Shown here one piece after another: positions 24,369-34,140 of a stretch of 64,000 nt of DNA. Both the position numbers and the translations under genes were made by a program. The DNA comes from Zarea fungicola. Its lineage: Eukaryota; Ascomycota; Sordariomycetes; Hypocreales; Cordycipitaceae. Location: contig FWCC01000255.1 in NCBI GenBank assembly GCA_900169235.1, forward strand, positions 39,872-103,871. Reading direction: 5' to 3'. The notes under the pieces were generated by a model. That model was given only the letters and a program-made list of their open reading frames with translations, was not told where the DNA came from and ran no database searches. Numbering within the stretch: the stretch's first letter is position 1; each line of letters opens with the position of its first letter.

Positions 24369-25352
24369 CTAACTGTTGGATTGGTCGTCCTTCTCTGATG
24401 AAGATTCATTATCACTGGTATCTTCATGTAACTCGTTTGGAAAATTCAATATATCGCGGCCAAAGGCGGCGGCAAACTGTTCCGCCATTACACGGTCCTT
24501 GATTGCGAAAACGACCTCCTCTATCCCATTCCATTTGCCCCCAATGGATGATTCGCCATTTCGCTTACTTTCATTGGGAAGAAGGGCTTTGCGCCAAGCC
24601 TTTGCGATTTCTCCGACCGGATTGCCGTATGCACCACAGCCCCAAGCGCCGAGCACAAGCCGCTGGACGCCCTTCAGTTGACTTATTCTCAGCACCATGT
24701 TCATCTTGGCCAATGCAAGATCACGGTCCTTTTGATTCTCATAAACGCGCGTGCCCGATTCATCCTGCTGACAGTCTGGCATGCGGAGCATAGCAGCCGT
24801 CACACAATCCACAAACCAGCGGTCCTTCTTTTCCAGCACCCTATCATCCGACTCGTCCTTGAACACGAGGACATCTGGTGTGTACACTGCACCGAGCTCA
24901 GGTAAACGGTAAAACTCATCCCTCAGTGCGGGAAGTAGCGTTGTCCGCCTGCACAAGGATTCCTCCTGGCTATTTGCACCGTTGAGAACACCGCCGCCAG
25001 GAGACAGGGGTGAGGCCATGTTGAGAATGGCCACTTTGCAAGTCTTTTTATTCGGCTCATGCGACGCATTACTGCTGTTGAATAGCAATGAATGGGCAGC
25101 CGTGAGTGTGTCTGCGACAAGAAGGGACAGGCGCGGGCCATGCTGACCCTCCTCTGGACGAATGCTCGTAGATTTGTAGGGTTCGAGTGGCTCCACTAAA
25201 AGCTCTGTAGCCTCGATCCCAAGTTGAGCTCGACGATGGGCGGATAAAAGCCGTGGAATAGTATTATTTACAGTAAGTTTTGCTTCTTTGGCTCGGGCGC
25301 TACGGCGAAAGCTCGCTGGAGGTTGAACAATGGAGGGTTGCGTTCTGCCCAT
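24369..25352 (-). CDS. microbial-type poly(ADP-ribose) glycohydrolase (macrodomain-like, 327 aa)
   Basis: Single exon of 327 residues. The ATG at 25352 is chosen; the frame extends upstream only without an ATG. Near residue 120 it carries NMASPLSPGGGVLNGANSQE followed directly by E, i.e. GGG-x7-QEE, the catalytic signature of PARGs, in which the second Glu acts in cleaving ribose-ribose bonds. VLGAWGCGAYGNP further on is the diphosphate-binding loop of the macrodomain fold. The overall layout is that of the TIGR02452/PARG_cat group typical of bacteria and filamentous fungi, not the larger animal PARG. The C-terminal 20 residues are acidic and low-complexity. It probably removes ADP-ribose chains in nucleus or cytosol, linked to DNA damage or stress. 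Codon use looks like that of its neighbours. Confidence 0.92.
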   Translation of the reverse strand: MGRTQPSIVQPPASFRRSARAKEAKLTVNNTIPRLLSAHRRAQLGIEATELLVEPLEPYKSTSIRPEEGQHGPRLSLLVADTLTAAHSLLFNSSNASHEPNKKTCKVAILNMASPLSPGGGVLNGANSQEESLCRRTTLLPALRDEFYRLPELGAVYTPDVLVFKDESDDRVLEKKDRWFVDCVTAAMLRMPDCQQDESGTRVYENQKDRDLALAKMNMVLRISQLKGVQRLVLGAWGCGAYGNPVGEIAKAWRKALLPNESKRNGESSIGGKWNGIEEVVFAIKDRVMAEQFAAAFGRDILNFPNELHEDTSDNESSSEKDDQSNS

Positions 25353-26706
25353 GGTAAAAGGCAAGTGGGAGACCACAGGTCTTTAGAAGGGGAAAGAGAT
25401 AATGACTGTACAGTTTTTAGATGAAGAAGGAATTTCGTGGACAGATCGTGTCATTTCTTCAATGCCATCAAGGTGATGCAAATGTAACGCCTCCCGGGCG
25501 CTATCAAGGTTGTTGAGACCTGTCCCAGTTCAGCCATTATTAGTAACCCCATTACTCCGCCTCCCGCCTAGAGGCAACAGCCAAAAATGGCAGTGACTCA
25601 CAGAAGGACCGTGGTGTCGTTGCTGATTGCGTGAATGTTGAGGCGCTGCATTAAAGTCTCATTCAATTGCTTAAAATTACATGGGTTATATGAGTTGGTA
25701 TGAGTAAATTAGTTTGAAAACTGTAAGTCCCAGCTCCTAGTAACTCGGCACGACATTCTGCCATACAGTGCAGAATCCATTGAGCGGACCACGACGTTGG
25801 CTACGTCTTCCTATCGACTTTGCACCAGGCGGCATAAAGAGACGTCACTATTGCCCTAGATATCTATTGTGACACCAGTAAGGCATTAAAGATCTCTTAG
25901 AATTCTTATAGAATTTTTATATAGTGGGATGCTATTTTTACAATCCTAGAATAAATTCTATTAAGCGCCTTAGCAGCTAGGTAGCTATAGGCACGTAGCC
26001 CATTTTATATTCTAAAGCAGGAAAAAGTTCACATGGCTGGCTCATAACAGCAGAGTAGTGAGCAGCTATATCCTCGCATATTTTCCGCGACTCGTGTGAT
26101 TGCGGACCTAAAAGCGGCCTTGAAAGCGCACTTCTGCGTCGGAGAGCGAGATATGGGAAATGTGGCGGTTTTGACCAATGACGGCCTTTCTCCAAGCTGC
26201 CAGCGTCTGGTGTTCGATGATCATTCTCTCGTCTTCCCAAAAAGATGCCGCGGCTATCGCCGCCAAGTGGTCGGTTAGACTGCAGATAGTGGATTGTCGG
26301 GCATAGGACGGCAACTCGTGGACTTGAGCCTTGGATGCCCCCGCTTGCTTTGTTTAGCTCGAGACGGTTTATACTTCTGTTGCTAGTACGGTCACTGAAT
26401 AACCAGTGTCGGGTCCTCGGAACGGCAGCACCGCGCCGACTTGTTCCAAGTCCTCGGCGTGGAGCTTGTACGCTATGCTATATATGACTCGCAGCAGGCG
26501 AGTAGCCAGGTCGCTAAATGGTCACCTTGTCAACCAAAATCCAACATAATGGCTTTGCTGCTTTTTAGGCATATAAAGTCCAGAACTGTCCTGATCTACT
26601 TTGAAAGAAGGAAACATACAAGCCAGCTTATGGCCGACCCTTGGATCCAACGCACATAACCCTTCTATTGGAGTTCATATCTTAACTGCTTCACGCCGAC
26701 AGCATA
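25353..26706. other. gene-free stretch with an AT-rich patch
   Basis: No gene is recognised. Around 25870-25985 the sequence becomes strongly AT-rich with runs such as agaatttttatatag, resembling decayed transposon ends in other fungi. This is not enough to name an element. Confidence 0.45.
26572..26578 (+). promoter_or_regulatory. TATA box of the former P450 gene
   Basis: A TATAAAG heptamer 130 bases before the P450 start codon. Confidence 0.35.
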
Positions 26707-28389
26707 ATGGACCTCAAATCTATTACTTTCAATCTGATTGGCTGTGTAAGAATCACCCAGCCCATCACCGTCCCTAAGACTGAGCTAACAATAACTTGCT
26801 GATTGCCTATTACATTTTGGCCGCAATTTTTAACTTGTACATAAGCCCATTGTCAAGAGTACCTGGGCCTCGATGGCACGCAATGTCGTTCATCCCCGTG
26901 TTATGGCACACAATACGTGGCAAGCGCCACCTCATGCACCACAAACTACACGAGAAGTATGGTGACACGACACTGTGCGTTATAGTCCTACCCATATCTC
27001 TTTTTGCAATGAACGGGCGTTTAAGGAAATTCTTACCAGAAAGCCAGGGCGTGGCCAGCTTATGAAGGATCCTGGTGCATATAATTCTATTGCTGTTGGT
27101 AAGGTGCATAGCATTTTTACCACACCAAGTGATGACGATCACAGCCGGTACCGGCAGCTATTGTCACACGGATTCTCTGAAGCCGCTATTAAAGAACAAG
27201 AACCAATCCTACTCCAGTACGTGGATCTTCTATTGTTCAAGCTGAAGGAACATGCCAAAGATGGGACGCCGCAAGACATGGTTGCATGGTTCAACTGGAC
27301 AACTTTTGATCTAATTGGAGACTTGACATTTAATGAGTCGCTTTCTTGTCTCGACTCAGCGTCGAACCATTCGTGGATCCAGTTTGTCTTTAGCACTATA
27401 AAAGCTGGCGCCATTATGTCTGCTTTACAATTTATACCAGCGGTTAGCTTGATTCTTCTGCGACTATTTGGAAAAACCATTCGAGACAAACGGCGACACA
27501 ATGCCAAATTCACGGCAGGAAAAGTCGCTCATCGATTGGCCTCGCAGCAGACGGATCGTACTGATTTCTTTCAATTTATCCTCAATCCGAAGAAAGGTGG
27601 GACTAAAATGACGATAGACGAAGTTGAGGCCATGTCCGCTGTATTGGTGCTTGGTGGTAGTGAAACTACCGCCACGCTCCTTGCCGGGGTAACCTATCTT
27701 CTTCCTAAGCACCCTAGAGTGCTTCATCAGGTCACAGCTGAAGTCAGGAGCAGTTTTAAAAGCGAAGGAGATATTAACAGCTCCAGCGTTAAACGGCTTA
27801 CATACTTACTTGCAGTTCTTAACGAATCCATGCGGATATTTCCTCCAGCACCAATAGGCAGTCCTCGCCTAATACCAGAGGGAGAAGATATTATCAATGG
27901 GTATGCGCTACCCGCAAAGGTCAGTATTTTCTCAGAAACATGTTGACCTCTTACAATAAATGAAAGCTCATTAGACAGACTGTCGTTGTCGGTATAATAT
28001 ACGTAGCCTTCCACTCATCGCGTAACTGGGCTGATCCCGATGAGTTTGTCCCGGAACGTTGGCTCGGCAATGAACGTTACGAGGGAGATCCCGGGAGTGT
28101 TTTTCTGCCTTTTTCACTGGGGCCGAGAAATTGCATCGCTAAAAGGTTGGTTTCACAATACACTACGGCTCGGCTCGATCTCTTTTAATGGGTATGTAGT
28201 CTTGCTTAAGCTGAAATGTGCATAATCATGGCACGAGTTTTATGGTATTTTGATATGGAATTTGCCGAGCCCACTCATGGATGGATGGAGGGTATGAAGG
28301 GCTATACTCTCTGGGAGAAACCGAAGCTATTGGTGAAGTTGACGTCAAGCTATACATGGTGCTTAGCCTTCACTATTGAGTCCATTTAA
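26707..28389 (+). pseudogene. cytochrome P450 pseudogene (two disabling lesions)
   Basis: The parts of a class II fungal P450 are all visible in order: an N-terminal membrane anchor (LLIAYYILAAIF) with the proline hinge VPGPRW, the I-helix region LGGSETTATLLAG, the ExxR motif ESMR, the PERW region, and the heme-binding loop FSLGPRNCIAK with the Cys ligand. Introns are inferred near 26744-26784, and at 27920-27978 and 28146-28199. Two lesions break it. A 5-bp tandem duplication of gacac at 26964-26973 shifts the frame just after HEKYGD. A TAA at 28207-28209 stands in the conserved helix after the heme loop, where P450s read LAYAEM; reading resumes in frame as ARVLWYFDME to 28389. The last heme-loop Gly is Ala. 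A sequencing error would have to occur twice, so decay is the better reading. The substrate is unknown. Confidence 0.85.
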
Positions 28390-29269
28390 CAGGACAAATT
28401 TCTTGGAAATGTAATGAATTCAAGGTTGAAAACTCCCTAATCATCAAATTAGTGTTTTCTTTGCCATATTAGCGGAACGCTAAAATGACCCCAGGCATAC
28501 CTAACGTTAATTTAACGGAGTGTTCAGCGGAATGCCGAGCGGACTATAAGCGGACTGTTAAGCGGACTGTTGAAGCGGACTTTGGGGCGGCTTCGCCACC
28601 GGACGTGAGTCGAGGAGGGTCTGCCGCGGGTACAGTGGCTGACTACCACAGTAAAAGGAGCATAAACGATTGCCCGGATAGAAAATTGTGGAGGGCTGCA
28701 GAAACCAATAGAGTATATACCATGAAAAAGACCTACTTGATCCCGTAAGTATTGCAACCCTACGATTGTCGTCGCTGAAATAGAGGAAAATAATTCGTTT
28801 AAACGCTAAACTACCCAATACCGTGGACAGCGGTGCAAGTCAGTGGGTATTCTCCTTCACTTGGCATCACTATTGTAATCTGCCGGTGCCTGCTGCCACT
28901 CTGCTGCTGTAGACACAGTGGATGCGATAAATAGAGAGGCAAATTTTTATCTCCTATCGCAGCAGCAGGGAAGCGGAAACGCCGCAAAGTACAGAAAACG
29001 CCTTAGTTTATGTGAATGAAGAGCATTTACAAAGTGGGTATGAGTGGTGCACTGCTTTTCTCATGTCGCATCGATCAATCAAGTTGTCAAATTACAATCA
29101 GCTTATTACAAGGTATCCTGCATGTTGAACTCTCCAAGGTTAGGATTGAACTTCCGCGTAGCGAGACTAGCCTCTGACCGTTGAAGCGTAATGGCGTAGG
29201 GGACATGTTGTCACGACACGAGAGACCGGGGGCCAGGCGGGCTAGTCAACGCCGCTGTGTTTAACATTC
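28390..29269. other. gene-free stretch between P450 relic and C6 regulator
   Basis: No coding exon seen. It contains a short degenerate repeat array at 28526-28583. Confidence 0.5.
28526..28583. repeat. degenerate 11-13 bp tandem array (agcggact core)
   Basis: Five consecutive units start with agcgga (28526, 28538, 28549, 28561, 28574), with spacer lengths of 11 to 13 bases; four share agcggact. Confidence 0.8.
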
Positions 29270-31272
29270 CTAGTTACAAACATGTGAAAAGACCTCTCGT
29301 CTTTTTGCAAGCAAGAGATAAGTGGCTGCAACTAAGTTAGTGTTGCCTCCTTGCCTAACAAGCTGTACAGTGTACTGGGCCTTACCGCCAATGTGCCAAT
29401 GTCTGCCGAGTTTCTCCAAGGCGTTCTTGAACATATTTATGGCCAGATCAAGATCCAAATCGGGGGGTGGCTGGCTCTTTATCCGCATACACATGGCTAA
29501 TGCCTTGTACATCATGTGCGCCGAGAAGGGCGAAACCTTTTCCAGTACTGCTTCAATGCCATCGGCCTCTTTTTGTGCTACAACTGCGAGCGCCTGTCGA
29601 AGAGCGGAGACTGCTTCAGAGGATACCAAAAAGGTGGTGTATTCACCATTCTCATCGAGGCCACGTCGATGACATGCCTGATCGAGGACGAATAAGGCGC
29701 TGCTCTGTTGTTAGCGACAACGAAACCGACTGGAGCTCGGCCAACTTTACGTGTAACATGCCGCATGCAGCGTGCAGAACAACGCTGCTCTCATCTCTCC
29801 TTCCATATCCCCCAGGTTTGTCAGAGAAAGCAGGGTACGTCGCAATTGCGCTGTTGCACTTGGGGCCTCCTCTGACCTAGATAGAGCCTGGCTAAGTAGT
29901 GGGACGGCATGTGCAAACCGAGCAAATCTTCCTAGATGCACTTGGGACGATAAACTCAACGTCACTGCATCGTCCCGCGTTGAGAGCTGCGTTTCGACGT
30001 CAGTAAGAGAAGGCATAAGCAGACATATATAAAACGCTCACCCCGTCATCCCATGCTCGGTCATCTACCGGTAGATAACTGTCTGGGCTCGGGTCTGGAG
30101 TTACCAGGTGTCTCTTTGGATGCGAAAGATTCATGAATCTACAAGCACCGTTGTCAGCCTCTAGCTGGAATTGAAAAGACCAGCGCGGATAAGCGCAAGA
30201 TGACGGCGATATATACACGCGCATACCTATCAAGAAGCACAATCATCCACCATATCCGGCGACGTTCCTCGTGTTCGATCCAAGGCACTCCCGCGATGCG
30301 ATCATACGTGGTCAGGTACTTATCCAGGCCAAGGAGGACGCCAATACGAGCGCAGTTTCCAACCGACATGATAGCCGCAGGGTATATGCCATGCCCAAGC
30401 TCGTAAAAAGTAATCAAGATGGCAGCCTGCAGAACTAGGACGGACAGTCGGCCCGAGGATTCCATGTCAATGTATAGCTGCTTTACAGTGCGGTAAACCA
30501 TGGACTTTGCTACCAACACACGAGAGCAGAGCAGCTTCATGCTAAGAATCAGTAAGAAGACTTCAGGTTTCCGCAAAGCCAGCCGCTCCAACAGACCATC
30601 ATAAAACTGTTTCTTGGATATGATGGGCAGCCAGGTGTGGGTTGTGTTGAAGAAAATGCGAGCAGTAGCCCGGATGTCGTCGATGCTGCCGACTAGATTA
30701 GCAATCGATTTCGTTATAATGTTGTCCATCTTGACGTTTTCCAGCTGTGCGAGGATGTAGATGTCGGGGTCTAGGCAACTCGCAGCAATAACATGAAAGT
30801 CAGTAAGCTCCGATAATTGCAAGTGCGCATTTTCCTCTCGTGGCGGATCTGTAATGCTCATCGGGCTCGGATTTGCCCTGGACTGTTGTAAAGTACTGTG
30901 AGGGCTCGAAATTGGCATGAATTCCAGCGGCGACTGCTGGGAGTCTGCCAATGAAGGTAATGGCGGAGGAGTGGATGAAGAATGGGGAGGCGACAAATTG
31001 CTAGCACCACGCCGGCGCCGCTTTCTCCTGCGATGCGGATAATCGCATGTAGCTTCAGACCTTTGATTTAACCGACTGTCAACACTGCGCTCAGTTGACT
31101 AGGGGGGTGGCCCAGCATCATTCGCAACATACTGGAGACACAAAGTACAGCAAGGGTACAGCCGATCGCACCTCCTCTTTAAACGCTTGCATCGATAGCA
31201 GGAAAGCTGCGAGATTGCTTGGCCGGCGTCATATCTTTCGTGGCTCTCAGCAGAGCGCTCAGGCGATGGCAT
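29270..31272 (-). CDS. Zn2Cys6 fungal transcription factor, six exons (558 aa), paralogue of the 10-kb gene
   Basis: Exons on the minus strand are 31272-31133, 31060-30227, 30138-30042, 29986-29751, 29699-29386 and 29325-29270; introns are 51-88 bp. The cluster is split by intron 1 exactly as in the gene at 10345: SCYRCKRLKRRCDRLYPCC then, after splicing, the last Cys, giving C-x2-C-x6-C-x6-C-x2-C-x6-C. A strongly basic RRRKRRRRG follows. The helical domain carries HTWLPIISKKQF and GHGIYPAAIMSVGNCARIG, closely matching the paralogue. Intron phases agree (2,2,0,2,1), and exons 3 and 4 are the same length in both genes (97 and 236 nt). It lies convergent to the dead P450, so it could be the orphaned regulator of a lost pathway; that is inference. 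Confidence 0.88.
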
Positions 31273-31894
31273 TTTTACACGAGATGCACCTGCATGTGTT
31301 CATGAATGACTTTGCAACACAAGTTTGAAGTGGTTGAGCAACGCAACAAGTAACTGTTGCCACCAGAGAGTTTTTGAAATGGCGTCGGCGCCTTGACTGG
31401 CCGCCGTATGCTTTTAGTTTAGCGCTTATTGATGTCCGACAGTTTGACTCGCGCTGTAGAGTACGTTTCAAACCAGGAGAGATAAGGCAGACAGAAACGT
31501 GAAACAAAAGCAGTTGACTGCAGTCAATCTAATTGACCTATTGAGGTCTTTGCTTGAATAAATTACAGCTCCAATGACTTGTTGCTAGAATCTATAACCT
31601 ACAGAGTACTGCTGCCTGGACAAAGCTGGCTGATCCTCGACAGTGACAGTTTTCGGTCAATTCCCACTTCTCCACGTATCTTTTAGTAAAACTGCAAGCG
31701 CGCTAATGCAAACATCCTGCGTACCTTACTCTAGGTATGGCGATGGGCTTGGCCACTACGGAGGTCGCTTTAAAAAGTCGTGACCTACACCACTTTCTAA
31801 CCGTAACTAGGATATTTGAGCTGGTAAATTACTATACATCTGCTTCTAGGAACAGCCGCCTAAATTTACAGGGAACCTTTAGGGGCAAGCCAAT
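31273..31894. other. intergenic, divergent promoters
   Basis: A 620-bp gap between two divergent genes; no coding content or clear motif found. Confidence 0.5.
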
Positions 31895-32689
31895 ATGCCC
31901 ATTCCCTGTTTTCTCGACGATGACACTGTTGCGCAAGTGGCTCAAATATTGCACCTTGCTGGCGTACCCAACGTTCTTTGGGGCAACTATTTGTTGACCA
32001 TTTATGGCGTGCCGACAATCGTGGACGTTCGTTGTACCCTGTCTTTGTTCTTGAAACAACAAATGCTGAATCAATAATAGGATGTGGCATATGTTGTGCC
32101 TGACGAGCATTTAACAACAGCTTCGTCTGCTCTTGAACAGGCAGAGTTTTCGCCCTGCAGGAAGGGCCCGAGCTGCATTCAAATGTTGTATCGGTTTCAG
32201 GCTCGCCCTGCCCTGGAACACTTTCATATCCGTGATAATTTTGTGATATCATTATACCAGAAATCTGATACTCTCTGGGAACTTGACGCTCTTCAAAGTT
32301 GTCAGTTGACAAGCTGTTCAGATATCCAAAGTGCCGCCGAACCTCCACTTCCTCTTGCAGCCCCTGGCCGTGGGCGAGGGCGATTGTCCCCAGAATGCTC
32401 CATCGTACGAATCCCAACTGCTGCAAGATTATGCGAGGCCTTGATTTTACTACTGTGTCGAGATTACAAAACCGACTATGAGTCTTATTGGATGGCACTT
32501 CTGACCTACATATTCGAATATGTTGCTGAGACAGATGTTCTTAATGGTAAAGATTTGCGAGATGAGTTCAGAGAGTTCTATTACGCTATGACACAGGACG
32601 AGATTCCTGTGATTTTTTCGCTTTTGGATAAGCTCTGCGATGACTTGTCTTCAAGCGGTCGATTACAACCGATCAGTGTCGATAAATAG
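31895..32689 (+). CDS. conserved fungal protein of unknown function (246 aa)
   Basis: Two exons, 31895-32026 and 32081-32689, with a 54-bp intron (donor gttcgt, phase 0) joining VPTIVD to DVAYVVPDEH. The N-terminal part (VAQILHLAGVPNVLWGNYLLTIYG) is a pattern I recall from a family of uncharacterised proteins multiplied in Sordariomycete genomes. It resembles the nucleotidyltransferase-like layout G-N-Y...D-V-A-xVV, but no catalytic function can be asserted. The middle has GRGRGRLSPE, then a helical C-terminus with RLCEALILLLCRDY and YWMALLTYIFEYV. There is no signal peptide and no true membrane span. The intron call is moderately sure because the donor is weak; the reading frame on both sides matches the family pattern. 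Confidence 0.7.
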
Positions 32690-32760
32690 ATCTAGAATCA
32701 TGAATTGAAGCGCATGTTCTGCTTCACTTTCTAACTCGTCGGTTCAATTACTTTTGTACT

Positions 32761-32786
32761 TGAAAAAAAAAAAAAGAACAAAGAAA
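32761..32786. repeat. A-rich tract
   Basis: Short homopolymer-like run (13 A's, then more A-rich sequence) between convergent gene ends. No function assigned. Confidence 0.6.
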
Positions 32787-32824
32787 AGGCTACTCCATTT
32801 GGACAAGCTATCCGTGCATGTGAC

Positions 32825-33597
32825 TCAAATGTCGAATACTTTTGAGCTGTTGAAACCAGCGGCCTGGGAAAAGTAGTATCCCGCCTGATTTGCAATCACA
32901 CGTTTCCCAAAACCATCGCGAAAATCACAGTTGAAGTGTGTGTGTCCAAACGCCCAAAGCTTCACGACGGGGGATTTCTAACAGCTCTCATTTGACAAAT
33001 CCGTCATAAAGCCAGAAGAAATCTTACTGTCTCTGTGCTGAGGATCTGTAACAGCTTCGGTAGTCAGTGGACAGTAACCACAACCTTGCGGTGGGGCTCT
33101 AGGGTCGATAAAGATGCGATTTCATGATTGAGCCAGTCAAGATCGGACCGATGCGCCTCCTGATGTGATTCAACAGACCAATTATCAATATGATAGAAAT
33201 CGTTGAGGCCAAAACTGACACTTTCTTCTTGTCCGTGTACCACGTGTGAGAATAGTGTGCATCCAAGAATGGTAGTGGTTGGCGAAATATCATGGCGGGT
33301 CTTGTCAAGCAAAACAAGTTGGCCGGGCTGGTTCAAACCCGCGCGGAAGCGCTCGATCCTCGACTTGGTCTCGGGCCAGGAACTGTAATAAGGCTCGTGG
33401 TTGCCTAGCACGAGAAAAACAAGGCGGAAACCCTCGAGTTGCTTGCGCAAAAAATGGAAAACGCCGTCATCCCGCACGTAGCCGATGTCGCCAAGCAAGG
33501 CCAGAAAAGGTGCTCTAGGCTCAATATGGAATATATCATACGCATCAGGGGATTCCAGGTGAAGATCCGACAATATTTGCAGCTGCGTTTCAGCCAT
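32825..33597 (-). pseudogene. calcineurin-like metallophosphoesterase pseudogene
   Basis: Starting at ATG 33597, the frame gives the N-terminal metal-binding motifs of a calcineurin-type phosphoesterase: SDLHLE, LLGDIG and LGNHEP. At VVVTVH, where the family continues with a second His and a proline, the frame hits TGA (about 33070). The rest of the domain is present in another frame: EAVTDPQHRDSKISSGF, then KLWAFGHTHFNCDF (the GHxH motif), then RVIANQAGYY to a stop at 32825. A frameshift, apparently a small deletion, therefore lies near 33068-33075. A second lesion is TAG at 32978-32980 after NESC, where a Trp is usual. The two breaks make function very unlikely. Confidence 0.85.
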
Positions 33598-33815
33598 CGG
33601 CGGCAATGAGACTTTGATCTTTTGGTTGGCTCTGCGGTTTCTGCAGGAAGAGAGAGAGGGCGAGTCTGGGCGGTAAATAGCTTCATCTCAGCGGCCCGGG
33701 CGGGTCCGGATAGCTGATGGGGGAGGCAGTTACTGGACCAGGTCAACTTATATGAGCCAGCGACTTGCAAAAGCTGAAATGAAACTCATTCCTCTACTCA
33801 TTCACTGAAATTACA

Positions 33816-33846
33816 ATCATTCTATCATTCTATCATTCTACCATTC
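33816..33846. repeat. 8-bp tandem repeat (atcattct)
   Basis: Three perfect copies of atcattct followed by one imperfect copy, upstream of the orphan exon at 33878. Confidence 0.8.
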
Positions 33847-33877
33847 AAGCTCATTTTCTCGGCGCTTCCTGTTTCAG

Positions 33878-34140
33878 CTGTCCAACCTGGATCCTTGCCC
33901 TACATCTCTGAACTTGATCTGCTCGTGTTCAAGATTAATAGTTGTGGATTGAGGTCAACGACTGCGAAGAAACTGCGCGATGCTGGCGATGCTTTGCGTC
34001 TGGTAAAGGATCTCAGTTCAAAGGGCAATATCGCACTGTCTTCCGCCCAAAAGAATACGGTTTTCCAGGGCCTGAATGATGTTGCTGTTCTTTCAAGAAC
34101 TGATCTAGCCTGGTGGAAATCGATGCTAGGGCTGAATTGA
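33878..34140 (+). pseudogene. orphan 3' exon of a fungal conserved protein (about 87 aa)
   Basis: A frame with no ATG opens right after a good 3' splice site (cctgtttcag ending at 33877) and reads VQPGSLPYISELDLLVFKI..., then ends LAWWKSMLGLN at a stop. The segment ELDLLVFKINSCGLR and the Trp-Trp ending are a pattern I recall as the C-terminal part of several uncharacterised Sordariomycete proteins. No matching upstream exon is visible on the plus strand between 33600 and 33870, which holds short repeats instead. A 5'-truncated gene copy is the simplest reading; tiny unseen upstream exons cannot be excluded. Confidence 0.5.

Noticed and set aside
19114..31272. Secondary-metabolite gene cluster (P450, C6 regulators, transporter)
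   Set aside because: No PKS, NRPS, terpene synthase or other backbone enzyme is present; the P450 is dead and the transporter is a ferroportin.
31866..32498. 210-codon minus-strand frame opposite the 31.9-kb gene
   Set aside because: Shadow of the two-exon plus-strand gene, whose sequence matches a known pattern.
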